Under the pieces are notes generated by a model that worked only from the letters and a program-made list of their open reading frames with translations, had not been told where the DNA came from and searched no databases. From the NCBI GenBank assembly GCA_001936135.1, contig CP012809.1, positions 2,715,501-2,779,500 on the forward strand: DNA of 64,000 nt, read 5' to 3'. The DNA is from Saccharomycopsis fibuligera x Saccharomycopsis cf. fibuligera (Eukaryota; Ascomycota; Saccharomycetes; Ascoideales; Saccharomycopsidaceae). A program made the translations under genes and the position numbers. This document shows positions 36,318 to 45,897 of this stretch, in pieces. Positions within the stretch are counted from its first letter, which is position 1, and every line of letters begins with the position of its first letter.

Positions 36318-37016
36318 ATGACCAGTATCCTCGTTGTGAACCCAAACAGTTCTGCCTCGGTTACCGAGAGCATGAAGAAGCTCCTTGCCCCACTTTCCCA
36401 GGACTCCACCGCCACCAGCAACGTCCATGTCGACTACTTCACGGGCCCCAAAGAAGCACCGCCAGAAATCACCAACGATGCCACCTCCCAGCAATCGCTC
36501 GAGGCCTGCCTCCCCCTCCTCAGGCCATTGGTTCCGAAATACGATGGCATCTTGGTGTGTTGCTACTCTAAGCACCCCTTGATTGCCGCTTTGAACCAAG
36601 AAGCCAAACAGTCCAAACAGTCCGGCGGCAAGTTCATCACCGGCATATTTGAGTCATCAATTGTGTATGCCGTTAGCAAGTTTCCAAGGCAGTTTTTCAT
36701 TTTGACCTCAAACGAGTCCTGGGAGCCGATCTTGAACCGTTCCGTTAAGCAGTATTTCGGCGACGTCGATATTCCTTTTTTCAACGGAACTTACTCGAGC
36801 AAAGTGAATGTGTTGGGATTGCAGAAACCAGAAAATTTCGAAAAAATTGTCAAGAGAGTCAATGACCTTTTGGAGAAACACCCAGAAACTGAAGTGATAT
36901 TGCTTGGTTGCGCTGGCTTCAGCGGGTTGGAAGGCAAATTTAAACAACACTTTCCTGATATTGATTTTGTTGATAGTGTCAAGATTGGCTACAAATTGAC
37001 TAATGCATTCATTTGA
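36318..37016 (+). CDS. DCG1: Asp/Glu/hydantoin racemase-family protein Dcg1
   Basis: A 232-residue protein of the aspartate/glutamate racemase superfamily. The N terminus MTSILVVNPNSSASV matches S. cerevisiae Dcg1 (KILVLNPNSS). Two Cys-containing motifs expected of the two-cysteine racemase mechanism are present: LVCCYSKHPL (Cys81, Cys82) and LLGCAGFSG (Cys198). S. cerevisiae DCG1 sits beside allantoin genes and responds to nitrogen catabolite repression; its substrate is not established, and a hydantoin or allantoin-like compound is the usual guess. An upstream in-frame ATG at 36288 would add ten residues, but the family start favours 36318. Its promoter is shared with the Zn2Cys6 regulator. 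Confidence 0.9.
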   Translation: MTSILVVNPNSSASVTESMKKLLAPLSQDSTATSNVHVDYFTGPKEAPPEITNDATSQQSLEACLPLLRPLVPKYDGILVCCYSKHPLIAALNQEAKQSKQSGGKFITGIFESSIVYAVSKFPRQFFILTSNESWEPILNRSVKQYFGDVDIPFFNGTYSSKVNVLGLQKPENFEKIVKRVNDLLEKHPETEVILLGCAGFSGLEGKFKQHFPDIDFVDSVKIGYKLTNAFI

Positions 37017-37232
37017 GCCGAGGAGGGTGGTGGTGGTGTTCAATATCAAGCACATTTCACTCTATGCATACTACTCGGGAAATAAAAACAAAACTAATTT
37101 TATTTGCTAATAATACATGTAAATACAAACCCTTGTATAACAGCAAAGCGCTGACAGTGTAGTAAGGGCTCAAACGACAACAAACTATAGTACATTCAAT
37201 CAATGTAAACCCTGGCGGCTGGTCCCAGCTAC

Positions 37233-38144
37233 TCAAACCCCAGTGTTTAAAGAGGCAATTGCGCTCCCCAAAGTGGTAGTCACTCTTTGCAAACTACTTT
37301 TCTGACCTTCCAACATGCTCATTTTGCCAAAACGCTGCAAGTCAAGCGTGTTATTATGAACCAACTTGTCACCATTCATCAAAGTGGCTTGCATGGCAAA
37401 ATTATCTGGCTTGCCCTGCACATAAAAATATGACCCGGTAGCGTCTTTCAAGGTGATTGATCTTAGTACGGCTCCTTGTGCACTACTAGAAGCACTAGCT
37501 ATGCCCGCAGTTTGCCCGTCAACCTTCTCAACCACAAGCCCCAAAGTAGCCGGGTCATTCAAGTATGTGTTTGCTGAATCTTGCAAGGAAGATTTATAGA
37601 CTGTCTTTATCATTTTATTATCAATCAGATACACAATCTTTTCATTGTCCCACTCAAAGGCATAAGAATGGAACCCGGAACTCAAATCAATCCCAGTATC
37701 AACAGTGTCACTCGCACTATAGTTGCCATTGAGCATGGGAATCACTTCATTTGGACTGTTGCCATTTACCGCAAGCGCTACACCAGCAGAAGGAGTATAA
37801 ACTTTTGCTGAAGTTAGCACATTTCCTGCACCAGCACCAGCACCAGCCACTTTCATGTCATACGAAACCTTACCGTGCTTGAAATAAAATTTGGAGAGCA
37901 ACATCGATGGACTTTCTTTGGTCTGTACTGTGATTTTCGCCCCGTCGCTTTCTAAAGTTGGAGCTTGAGATCCCGATTGGAGAAATAGGTCAAGGGCGTC
38001 GTTTGCATCACTGGACTTTTTGGTGCCAAAGTTGAAGTAAAGCTCGTTGGTGGTACCGGTGCCCAAAAGAGATCCGGAAAAACTGGCCGAGGCAAAGTTG
38101 GTTACTATTGTGACTAAAATCGTGGTTTTTAGGCTGAGTTTCAT
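37233..38144 (-). CDS. Secreted GH16/Crh-like protein lacking the catalytic motif
   Basis: A 303-residue protein starting with a signal peptide (KLSLKTTILVTIVTNFASA). The fold resembles family 16 glycoside hydrolases of the Crh type: KFYFKHGKVSYDMKVAGAGA corresponds to the YGKVEVVMQAAPGKG strand, and GFHSYAFEWDNEKIVYLIDN to the FHTYTIDW..IDG strand. Between them Crh enzymes have DEIDxE. Here the aligned segment is NEVIPM, so the central Asp and the second Glu are missing. There is no GPI-anchor signal or Ser/Thr-rich tail at the C terminus, so it is probably released or loosely wall-bound. A role as a glucan-binding or scaffold protein is inference. I do not recognise a named ortholog. Confidence 0.72.
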   Translation of the reverse strand: MKLSLKTTILVTIVTNFASASFSGSLLGTGTTNELYFNFGTKKSSDANDALDLFLQSGSQAPTLESDGAKITVQTKESPSMLLSKFYFKHGKVSYDMKVAGAGAGAGNVLTSAKVYTPSAGVALAVNGNSPNEVIPMLNGNYSASDTVDTGIDLSSGFHSYAFEWDNEKIVYLIDNKMIKTVYKSSLQDSANTYLNDPATLGLVVEKVDGQTAGIASASSSAQGAVLRSITLKDATGSYFYVQGKPDNFAMQATLMNGDKLVHNNTLDLQRFGKMSMLEGQKSSLQRVTTTLGSAIASLNTGV

Positions 38145-38979
38145 GTTTTTCTTTTTTTTTTTTTGAGGGAGGCTTTCTTTCTGTCTTTCTTTAGATGTAT
38201 ATATTGTTGATAATTTTTTTCAAAATTGTCGCAGTTTGTCTTTTGCAAAAATAAGAAATAATTAAGAGATACCTATTTGCCAAATCTAACAACAAACAAA
38301 TCAGTTTTAATTAATTAAGATGTTGGCTGTATAAATACACATGTAAATATAAATGGCATTTTTGTATCCATGAGGATATCATCCCGCATTTTGGGGAATG
38401 TCAGGAATGCACCCGTTTGCCAGTATGCGCTGAATGCACACAAAGCCTCGGAATGCTCTCCGCAAAAATGCCCACGCTATAGAAAGCAGCACAGCAGCAC
38501 AGCAGCACAGCAGCACAGCAAAACAGTACGGAAGCAAATTCTCAAATGTCTCAATGTCTAAATGTAGACAGCTGGATCTTATGGCTCAGGTGTACGCATG
38601 AGCCAGCTGAACTTCGTGGACTGCAATACTGCATTTGCCTGTCTAACCGTTGACAGAGGTGCCGCGCATTTGACCAAGCAAACCAATTACAAAACAGTCA
38701 CTTTTCAATTACTTTGCGGCAATTTAAAGATTTGTCTACATCACCAATCGTTAAGGACAGAGACAAGCAGTCAGAGCGATCTTACAAGAAGTTTTGCAAA
38801 ACTGTGCTTCTTTCAAAACAAGAAATCTCATTTTTTTTTTTCTTTATTTTTTTTATTTTTTTTATTTTTTTATTTTTTTGCTCTTTCTGCGATCAAAAAG
38901 CTACTTGAGAATAAACCAAAACTATATAAACGCCATTAGTTATATATATATGCAGCAGCGTAAAAAGCTTCCAGCACCA
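38145..38979. other. Intergenic with TATA-like sites and GCAGCACA repeats
   Basis: The promoter of the GH16-like gene is at the left. A plus-strand TATAAATA (38330-38337) precedes a 63-codon ATG-led frame (38370-38561) that runs through a simple repeat and is doubtful. T-rich runs lie at 38830-38880. Confidence 0.4.
38486..38520. repeat. 8-base tandem repeat GCAGCACA
   Basis: Four perfect units followed by a partial one. The unit length is not a multiple of three. Confidence 0.9.
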
Positions 38980-39147
38980 TTATGCGGTGCCACAACCTTC
39001 ACAAGATTCGCCAGTGCAGGTAGGATTATATTGAGCTGGCTTGAGAGCTGCGCATCTCTTAGCAGCGTTGGAAATTGCGCAGTAACGAATCATGTTGCTA
39101 GATGCGTATCCACGTCTAACGATAGTAGCAATGTTTTTTTGAAACAT
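38980..39147 (-). CDS. Small Cys-containing protein, putative mitochondrial, 55 residues
   Basis: An ATG-to-TAA frame of 56 codons. The N terminus MFQKNIATIVRRGYASSN has the look of a mitochondrial presequence: amphipathic, Arg/Lys-containing, acid-free, and ending in RGYAS, a common cleavage context. The rest holds five Cys (23, 32, 44, 49, 52), the last three as CTGESCEGC, and ends GTA. The composition is protein-like and free of simple repeats, in a region that otherwise has no genes. I do not recognise a homolog. Evidence for reality is the sequence character only. Confidence 0.45.
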   Translation of the reverse strand: MFQKNIATIVRRGYASSNMIRYCAISNAAKRCAALKPAQYNPTCTGESCEGCGTA

Positions 39148-39992
39148 ATTGGTTCTCGGGTTTCTTTCTGCTTAGTTGTAATGGGTGGTGGATTGGAAAG
39201 CTGCTTGACTTTGAGAGTATTTGCGCCTGTCAGCTAGTAGTTTTATTTGGGAGGGTGTGATATAAAGCACGCTGGTAGAGTATAGCGAACTACAATAGTC
39301 AGCAAGGGGCGCGGCCTCCCTGTTTATATATCTTACAAAAGACCACACACTCAGCAGCAGCAGCAACAGCAGCAGCTAATTTGTCGTGCTTCCTTGTATA
39401 TACATACATAGATAGCAGCCACACACAAGCAACGGTCCTGACGGTTGCTGTTATGGCAGTTGTGGCGTGGGTGAGTGAATTTAGTACAGAATAGCAGTGT
39501 ATTAGTGCTTCCGGAGACATCTTGTCAGGTTTCACGTTATCTTGTCTGATTCTTTTGATAAAGAAAGAAATAGTTCCTGCCCTCCCCGCTCGCATGGTAT
39601 ATGCATCACGGCCGTCATATACCGCTATAGCGTAAAATCTAAACTAAACCAAACCCATACTGCGGTTGGCTAAATAGAAATCCAAGCCGAGCACAGTTCT
39701 GTTGGAGTTAAACTTAAGACGCAATGGTGCTGAACGACTTTGGATACATACGAGCTAACATAGGAATTCTGGGTCATGATTAAGAACAACAGATTCAAAT
39801 GGTTGGCATCCTCGCCACGATAGTTTTTATGACTGGTTTTAATGCCATTGGTTTCTTTAGCCATAGCTATAGCTATCACAAGCTTGGCTTTTGCTTAAAT
39901 CCATTCTAGATCACCAATATTGTATATAGTCACCACGCGCAGATTGCCATCGATACCAGGCCTGTGGGTTTCTCATTATGTGTAACTGGCAG

Positions 39993-40027
<35 letters not shown>

Positions 40028-40546
40028 AACCGTTCTCATTGCTATCATTCTTTTGAATTCTCTTTTCAGTCAACTCAGAATGCTTTCTTTCATCGTCTCC
40101 CTCAGAAAATCCATCAATACTAAGCAAGCCCTTGCCACAGGAAATCAGGCGTGTTATACATATGGGTATAACGGTTGCTTGGTGTTTCGTAGGGGCTGAG
40201 CTGTGACTCACCGCTGAAGCTGGGGGACAGTGTTTTTTTGGAGCTAATTAGGACGTATATCGTTATGCTACGGAGAATAAATATTACAACTACAGCTTGG
40301 TCCGCGAAAGAGTAGATTATCATAGTTGTCAGGCAGTGATTGTCTTGGAGAGTATTGATGATAGGCAGCTGCAGGGCGGGGCGAGGAAGGAAAAAGCGGA
40401 TCATCGATCGCCAGCGATCCAATTAACTGGAAGCATCGCTCTTTCTTTAACTCAACAGCAGTTTTTCCTCCTGGAGTATCACAGTAACACAAGAACACAA
40501 GAACCAAGCACAAAACAACACACAGAAAACACCAGACACACCCACC
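39148..40546. other. Long intergenic region
   Basis: About 1.4 kb. It has CAG-type repeats near 39351-39376, a 31-base A run (39996-40026) and a possible small ORF at 40080-40199. A 69-codon minus-strand frame (39670-39879) is not convincing. Confidence 0.4.
40080..40199 (+). CDS. Possible 39-residue ORF, presequence-like N terminus
   Basis: MLSFIVSLRKSINTKQALAT at the start resembles a mitochondrial targeting sequence; the frame ends CLVFRRG. A CTTTTCAG sequence just before the ATG could be a splice acceptor or chance. No homolog is recognised. Confidence 0.2.
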   Translation: MLSFIVSLRKSINTKQALATGNQACYTYGYNGCLVFRRG

Positions 40547-40989
40547 ATGGGAAACTGCTTCAGCGGCCAATCAGGCACCACCACCTCCACAGAGAAGAAC
40601 AAGTCTACAAACACCACCTCAAACACAACAACAGGCAACAGGACATCCAGAACGCGTACCAAGGGAAACACTCTAACTCCAACCAACAAGACAAACACAG
40701 TCGGCGAAAAGAGCGATCCCAAAACAGCAGCAGCAAAAGCAGCAGAGGCAAGTATCCCTTAAACACGATTCAACGTCGCCGAAATTACTACCGGTATCCA
40801 TATCACTGTCTTGTACCATTCTACTAACAGCTTTTACAGGCCCGTCTTCAGAGCCAGAAGGCAAAGGACAATGGGCAGTTGGCCAAACAGCTACGGCAAC
40901 AGAGAGGCAAATCAATGCAGCAGGTGAGAAAAGAGACAGCAGAACAGTCGCTCAAGCAGAGGCAGGCAGAACAGTTGGTGTACGATTAG
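40547..40989 (+). CDS. YGL108C-like lipid-anchored protein, spliced with a GC-AG intron
   Basis: The coding sequence joins 40547-40747 and 40840-40989 for 116 residues. MGNC at the start gives a Gly2 myristoylation and Cys4 palmitoylation signal. A Thr/Asn/Lys-rich middle follows, then a conserved C-terminal segment, AARLAAEKR-like: AAAKAAEARLQSQKAKDN, GQLAKQLRQQRGKS and the ending LVYD. S. cerevisiae YGL108C has the same plan (MGLC start, PKEAARLAAEKRF, GELGKKLAQERAKS, MIYD end), recalled from memory. Its function is unknown. To keep the conserved frame, the intron must start at 40748 with AG/GCAAGT, a GC donor; TACTAAC is at 40822-40828 and the acceptor is TACAG at 40839. A GT donor four bases on gives another open frame with an unrelated tail. 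Confidence 0.82.
40748..40839 (+). other. GC-AG intron with alternative GT donor
   Basis: The donor AG/GCAAGT is the full GC-AG consensus. The branch point TACTAAC is at 40822-40828 and the acceptor TTTTACAG ends at 40839. A GT donor at 40752 would shift the frame by one base. Confidence 0.75.
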
Positions 40990-41202
40990 ATTCCTAGCGA
41001 TGTATAGAATTGATGATAGACGATTATTGTAACATAGTGATTGGATTGGGTAGCAGCAGCAGTCGTAGAAGCAGCAGCAGCACTTTGCTGGAGCAGAAAT
41101 ACTAGTCACATGACTACATCGTGCGAGTGTCAAAACGAGAAGTCTGGCAACTAATATCACCAACTCAATATAGACGCCGACACTCCAGTGGAGTATCAAT
41201 CC

Positions 41203-44200
41203 ATGACCCATCACCATCACCATCACCAGCACCATCACCAGCACCATCACCAGCACCACCCAATGCGCATCTTCTACAAGGAAAACCCTAGGGCCCTTGT
41301 GCTTGTGTCCCGCTCCCACGCTTTGCTATTTCGCATCGCTCAAAGCGCCACCGGCAAACCGCGCTGCATTGTCGAGCTTGCCCCAGCGGCCAAAATCAAC
41401 CAGAACCATCTCCGCAAACTTTCCCACTCAGAAATCCATGGTTTCATTGGCTTGATCGAAGTCAACAATTTGATTTTTTTAGTCACAATCACTGGTACTG
41501 TACCGGTGGCCCAGCCCATCGCCAACCAGTCTGTCAACCGTATTCTCAATGTCGACTTTTTCTGCTTGAACAGCAACCGCTATGACGACTTGAACTTATC
41601 GTCGCTGTTGGTAAATTCCACCACAACAAACACTAATCCAAATATTGTCAATGCTCAGCTGCAAGCGCCATCTCAAAACCCTCTTGATGATTTAACTACT
41701 GACCCCGCCATCATTGAGCATCCCTGCAATGGGCTCAGAAAGCTTCTTAACGATGGTTCTTTCTACTACTCTACAAACTTTGATCTTACTACCCGCTTGC
41801 AGGACCGTGGCATCGCTGATAATTCACTTTCCATCGACACTTACAAGCAAGAATATATGTGGAATCACTTTATGATGAATGAAATGATCCAATTTAGAAA
41901 CAATGCCTCCCCAGAAAACAAAAAACAACTTGACATTAATGGGTTTTTGACCACGGTGATCAGAGGCTTTGCTAAAACCGTACCGGTACAAGTTGCCAAC
42001 CATAATGCCATGCTCTCAATCATTTCTCGCCAGTCTTGGAAAAGAGCAGGCACCCGTTACAACGCTAGAGGCATTGATGATGATGGTAATGTGGCAAATT
42101 TTGTTGAAACGGAAATCATTTTGCATGTACCAAAGCAAATAGTTTGCTCATTTGTGGAAATTCGTGGTTCTATTCCAGTGTTTTGGGAACAAGATTCCTC
42201 ACAATTGTCACTTTCTACCCCCAAGGTGCAAATCACTAGGTCTAAGGAAGCCACTCATCCGGTTTTTCTCAAACATTGGTCAAATTTGATTGATAATTAC
42301 AACACTGTTCACGTTGTCAACTTGTTGTCCAAAAAATCATCGGAAATAGAGTTGTCTAAAAGATACAAGGATCATATCGTAGATGCCCAACAATCAGCAG
42401 CTGCTAACAGTTGTGTCACAAAGGACAATACATTACTCACAGAGTTTGATTTCCATCAACAAACCAAAGGCGGTAATTACGCTCTGGCTAATCGCATCCT
42501 CAACTATTTGAATGATTCAGTGGAAAAATTTGACTACTATTCATACTCATACCAAGAAAACAAAGTAATGACTACCCAACAAGGCGTATTCAGAACCAAC
42601 TGTTTAGATTGCTTGGACCGTACAAACTTGTCCCAGCAAGTCATTGCTTCCAGTATTTTAAGTCTCATATTGGATGACTACAACTTGGCTTCTCCAGCCG
42701 CTGGTCCTGGTGCTGGCTCTTCATCAATGAGCCAACTCTTACTGCTTCATAATGCATTATGGGCGGATAACGGTGATCAAATTTCCCAAATATATACCGG
42801 TACAAATGCACTCAAGTCTTCATTTTCCAGATCTGGTAAAATGACCCTTGGTCTTTTCTTATCTGATGCCACAAAATCAGTTACTAGAATGTATCAAAAC
42901 AATTTTGTCGACAAGAGCAAGCAAATCACCATTGACACACTACTTGGGCGTATTCCCGGTCAAACTCCTGTAATTTTATTTGACCCAATCAATGAATCTG
43001 TGGAACTGTCCTTGAAGCAGCAGGAGTCTAAATTTACTCATGAGTCAGTCAGATCCATTTTTGCCGGTACATTTAACTTGAATGGGTTAAGTTTAACCAA
43101 TACGCCAAACAGTCGCGGTGACTATGAATCCCTAGTGGATTGGTTGATGCCAGACAGTAACTCATTTTTTTACTCTGACCAGCCAGACGTATATGTTCTT
43201 GGATTTCAAGAAGTGGTTGAGTTAAACGCTTCAAATATCTTAAATTCAGATTACAGCCGCAGCTCCATATGGCAAAAGGCCATCAACAATTTACTCAACT
43301 CAATAGCTCAAGACAGCGGCGTCACTTATACGTTGATCCGTGCAGAGCAAATGACCTCATTATTGATTTTGTTTTTTGCTAAATCTAGCATTGCTGAACA
43401 AATCACCATGGTTGAAGGATACACTAAAAAGACCGGCTTAGGTGGAATAACTGGAAATAAGGGTGCTATTGCAATTCGGTTTAATATTGGGGCTACTAGT
43501 TATTGTGTGGTCAACAGTCATTTGGCCTCAGGGAATACTGCGGTAGTGGAACGTAATAATGATTATAGTGCTATTGCTAATGGTGTGTATTTCTCCCGTG
43601 GTGGGAAGATTTTCAATCATGAAAATGTTATTTGGCTTGGTGATTTGAATTATAGGGTGAATTTACCAAATGATCAAGTTAGACAAGAATTGGCGCTGCT
43701 GGCTAATGATCAGCGTCTTAGTAGATTACTAGCTTACGATCAGTTGCTAATGGAAATTCATGCAAAAAATGCATTCAAAAATTTCGAAGAATCTGAAATT
43801 ACATTCAAGCCAACTTACAAATTCGATAACTACACCAACAATTACGACTCATCGGAAAAACAGCGTACACCATCATGGACTGACCGTATCCTTTTCAAAG
43901 GCCGGTCATTGTCACCTTTAGGCTATGATTCTTGCCCAGGGGTGTTGTTCTCGGATCATAAACCTGTTTATTGCCTTTTTGAAACCAATGTTAAATTTGT
44001 TAATGAGAAAATCAAGAATGAAATGAAACTGAAATTGTATGCTAAATACAAGGAAAAATTTATGGGCCAAGGAACAGGCAATGACGGTGTTTCGTTAGTG
44101 GAAGTGGTAAATGGTAAAGCAAAAGATTATTTGGTTCATAGCGGAGTGCCTTCAAGACCTCCGAGAAGGGCTAACACCATTAGTGGGGACGGTAGCAGTA

Positions 44201-45309
44201 CCAGTATAAGTAATAGCAGTAGTAGTGGTAACTTGATTGATTTTGATTTTGGGGCCTCAACAACAACAGCAACACCACTAGCAACAACAGCAGGAACACC
44301 GCCAGCAAAATCGCATACATTCATGAATACTAACAGTAGCAAAAACTCAAGTAATAGCGGCAGTTTAGGCATTGATTTGTTATCTCTTGCTGATAAAAAA
44401 TCAGATGCACCGCCACCACCGTTACCAAGAAGACAACCAACTGTGACATCACCATCCTTAGCATCACCATCACCTTCAACTAATAGCATCAACAAGAGCC
44501 CAAGTACCCATTCTAGTATTCCGCCACCAGTGCCAGCTGCTAGAAAAGCCCCACTTCACAGTGCTTCTCAGACATCTCAATCTCAAACGCCAACCAAGAA
44601 ATCTGTCTCTGCTCCAATAGCAACTTTGACAGAAAATGCAGCAGCACCTGACTCGCCAACCTCAGCTGCTGCAACTCCTCCCCCAGGCTTCTCTATGTCA
44701 ATTCTCCAGCCAAGAAATAAAGCCAGTCCTAACTCCACTGGAAACAATAGTACAAATACTAGCACTAGCACTAGCACTAGCAACACTGTTGGGACTGGGA
44801 ACTACGTCAGAAAACCACCACAGACATTAGCTTCGATGGCCCAGCAATTGGAACTCAATAAGCAAAAGCAACCCGCCACCATTAATAGCGGTTTCAATGG
44901 CTTCAATGCTAATATAAACAGCACTAGTAACAGTAACGGCTCTTCAGCATCCTTGGGCAGATTTCCATCAATAGCTCAACCGCCATCATTCGGCGCTAAC
45001 ATAAGTGGCACAAATACAGGTAATAGCACTACTAGCACCACCAGCGCCACCAGCAACCACAATAATACTGGCAATCATCCACCGGGATATTCAGGTTCTT
45101 CAATTTTGCTCCCTGTTTCCAAGAGCAAAACTGGCCTAACTGGCAATAACTCTAGCAACAATAATAACAGTGCAAACAATGCTAGCACTGCAAGTATAAG
45201 CGCAACTGCAACTTCATCAATAGCAGGGGTTAAGAAAGGACCACCACCAATTGTGCCTAAAAAGCCAAAGAATTTGGGCCATAGTGGTAATGGTAATGAT
45301 GCAAAATAG
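41203..45309 (+). CDS. INP52: Synaptojanin-type phosphoinositide phosphatase (SAC1 + inositol 5-phosphatase)
   Basis: A 1368-residue enzyme that removes phosphates from phosphoinositides at the plasma membrane and endocytic sites. The N-terminal Sac1 domain (about 25-560) keeps the CX5R motif CLDCLDRTN with Cys467 and Arg473, so polyphosphate activity is expected. This favours Inp52/Inp53 over Inp51, whose Sac1 site is dead in S. cerevisiae. The 5-phosphatase domain (about 620-930) has FAGTFNLNG, LGFQEVVEL, VVNSHLASG, WLGDLNYRV (Trp811), TPSWTDRIL and SDHKPVY. The last 400 residues are Pro/Ser/Asn-rich with SH3-type PPPLPRR and PPIVPKKP, and no NPF is seen. The ATG at 41203 gives a His-rich leader before MRIFYKENPRALVLVS, which aligns with the family start at 41263. 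Either ATG may be used. Confidence 0.93.
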   Translation: MTHHHHHHQHHHQHHHQHHPMRIFYKENPRALVLVSRSHALLFRIAQSATGKPRCIVELAPAAKINQNHLRKLSHSEIHGFIGLIEVNNLIFLVTITGTVPVAQPIANQSVNRILNVDFFCLNSNRYDDLNLSSLLVNSTTTNTNPNIVNAQLQAPSQNPLDDLTTDPAIIEHPCNGLRKLLNDGSFYYSTNFDLTTRLQDRGIADNSLSIDTYKQEYMWNHFMMNEMIQFRNNASPENKKQLDINGFLTTVIRGFAKTVPVQVANHNAMLSIISRQSWKRAGTRYNARGIDDDGNVANFVETEIILHVPKQIVCSFVEIRGSIPVFWEQDSSQLSLSTPKVQITRSKEATHPVFLKHWSNLIDNYNTVHVVNLLSKKSSEIELSKRYKDHIVDAQQSAAANSCVTKDNTLLTEFDFHQQTKGGNYALANRILNYLNDSVEKFDYYSYSYQENKVMTTQQGVFRTNCLDCLDRTNLSQQVIASSILSLILDDYNLASPAAGPGAGSSSMSQLLLLHNALWADNGDQISQIYTGTNALKSSFSRSGKMTLGLFLSDATKSVTRMYQNNFVDKSKQITIDTLLGRIPGQTPVILFDPINESVELSLKQQESKFTHESVRSIFAGTFNLNGLSLTNTPNSRGDYESLVDWLMPDSNSFFYSDQPDVYVLGFQEVVELNASNILNSDYSRSSIWQKAINNLLNSIAQDSGVTYTLIRAEQMTSLLILFFAKSSIAEQITMVEGYTKKTGLGGITGNKGAIAIRFNIGATSYCVVNSHLASGNTAVVERNNDYSAIANGVYFSRGGKIFNHENVIWLGDLNYRVNLPNDQVRQELALLANDQRLSRLLAYDQLLMEIHAKNAFKNFEESEITFKPTYKFDNYTNNYDSSEKQRTPSWTDRILFKGRSLSPLGYDSCPGVLFSDHKPVYCLFETNVKFVNEKIKNEMKLKLYAKYKEKFMGQGTGNDGVSLVEVVNGKAKDYLVHSGVPSRPPRRANTISGDGSSTSISNSSSSGNLIDFDFGASTTTATPLATTAGTPPAKSHTFMNTNSSKNSSNSGSLGIDLLSLADKKSDAPPPPLPRRQPTVTSPSLASPSPSTNSINKSPSTHSSIPPPVPAARKAPLHSASQTSQSQTPTKKSVSAPIATLTENAAAPDSPTSAAATPPPGFSMSILQPRNKASPNSTGNNSTNTSTSTSTSNTVGTGNYVRKPPQTLASMAQQLELNKQKQPATINSGFNGFNANINSTSNSNGSSASLGRFPSIAQPPSFGANISGTNTGNSTTSTTSATSNHNNTGNHPPGYSGSSILLPVSKSKTGLTGNNSSNNNNSANNASTASISATATSSIAGVKKGPPPIVPKKPKNLGHSGNGNDAK
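41206..41262 (+). repeat. His-codon repeat in the N-terminal leader
   Basis: CAC/CAT and CAG codons encode six His, then QHHH units and HHP, between the two possible start codons. Confidence 0.85.
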
Positions 45310-45855
45310 AAGCTGAATACTGCAGGCGAAATTTTTGAAAACCTTAAGGGGGTTTTAGTAAAAGCTAATGAGAAAAAAAGGTAAAACCGTGCGCAGATTG
45401 CGTGCGGTTTAAAATATATCATATGGTGCTCAGTTTGTGATGCATATAATGCATATATGTTTACTTATTTTTGCAGGTCAAGTTGGGTTAACCTATTCCG
45501 AGGCGGGTGATGCAACAGAATTGCAACAGCGTAAAAAGTGACAATCTAGAACATCACTTTTACAATTTAGGACATTAGTAGAGAATATGGCAAGATCAGC
45601 AGTGCATCTTGTTCTACAATGCCGAACAAACCATATTCTTTCGGTTATTTTATTCTTTCAATTTTCAAAATATAATTATCCATTTTCACTCATTTCATCT
45701 TTTTTTTTTTTTTTTTTTTTATTTATTTTTTTATTAATCAATAATACATATAGTACAATTTGCATATTTACTGTTTTCATCATTTATTTTTTTTTCTTTG
45801 CTCAAAATAATTTTCACTTTTTGTGTTTTTACAAAGTCCTATTTTCTTTTATTAC

Positions 45856-45897
<42 letters not shown>

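Noticed and set aside
36058-36321. 87-codon open frame with repeated Ile-Tyr
   Set aside because: It is produced by the (TA)n microsatellite and overlaps the DCG1 promoter.
39670-39879. 69-codon minus-strand open frame
   Set aside because: No known motif, no context and an unremarkable composition; probably chance.
41203-45309. INP51 as the identity
   Set aside because: The Sac1 CX5R motif is intact and no NPF motif was found in the tail, unlike Inp51.
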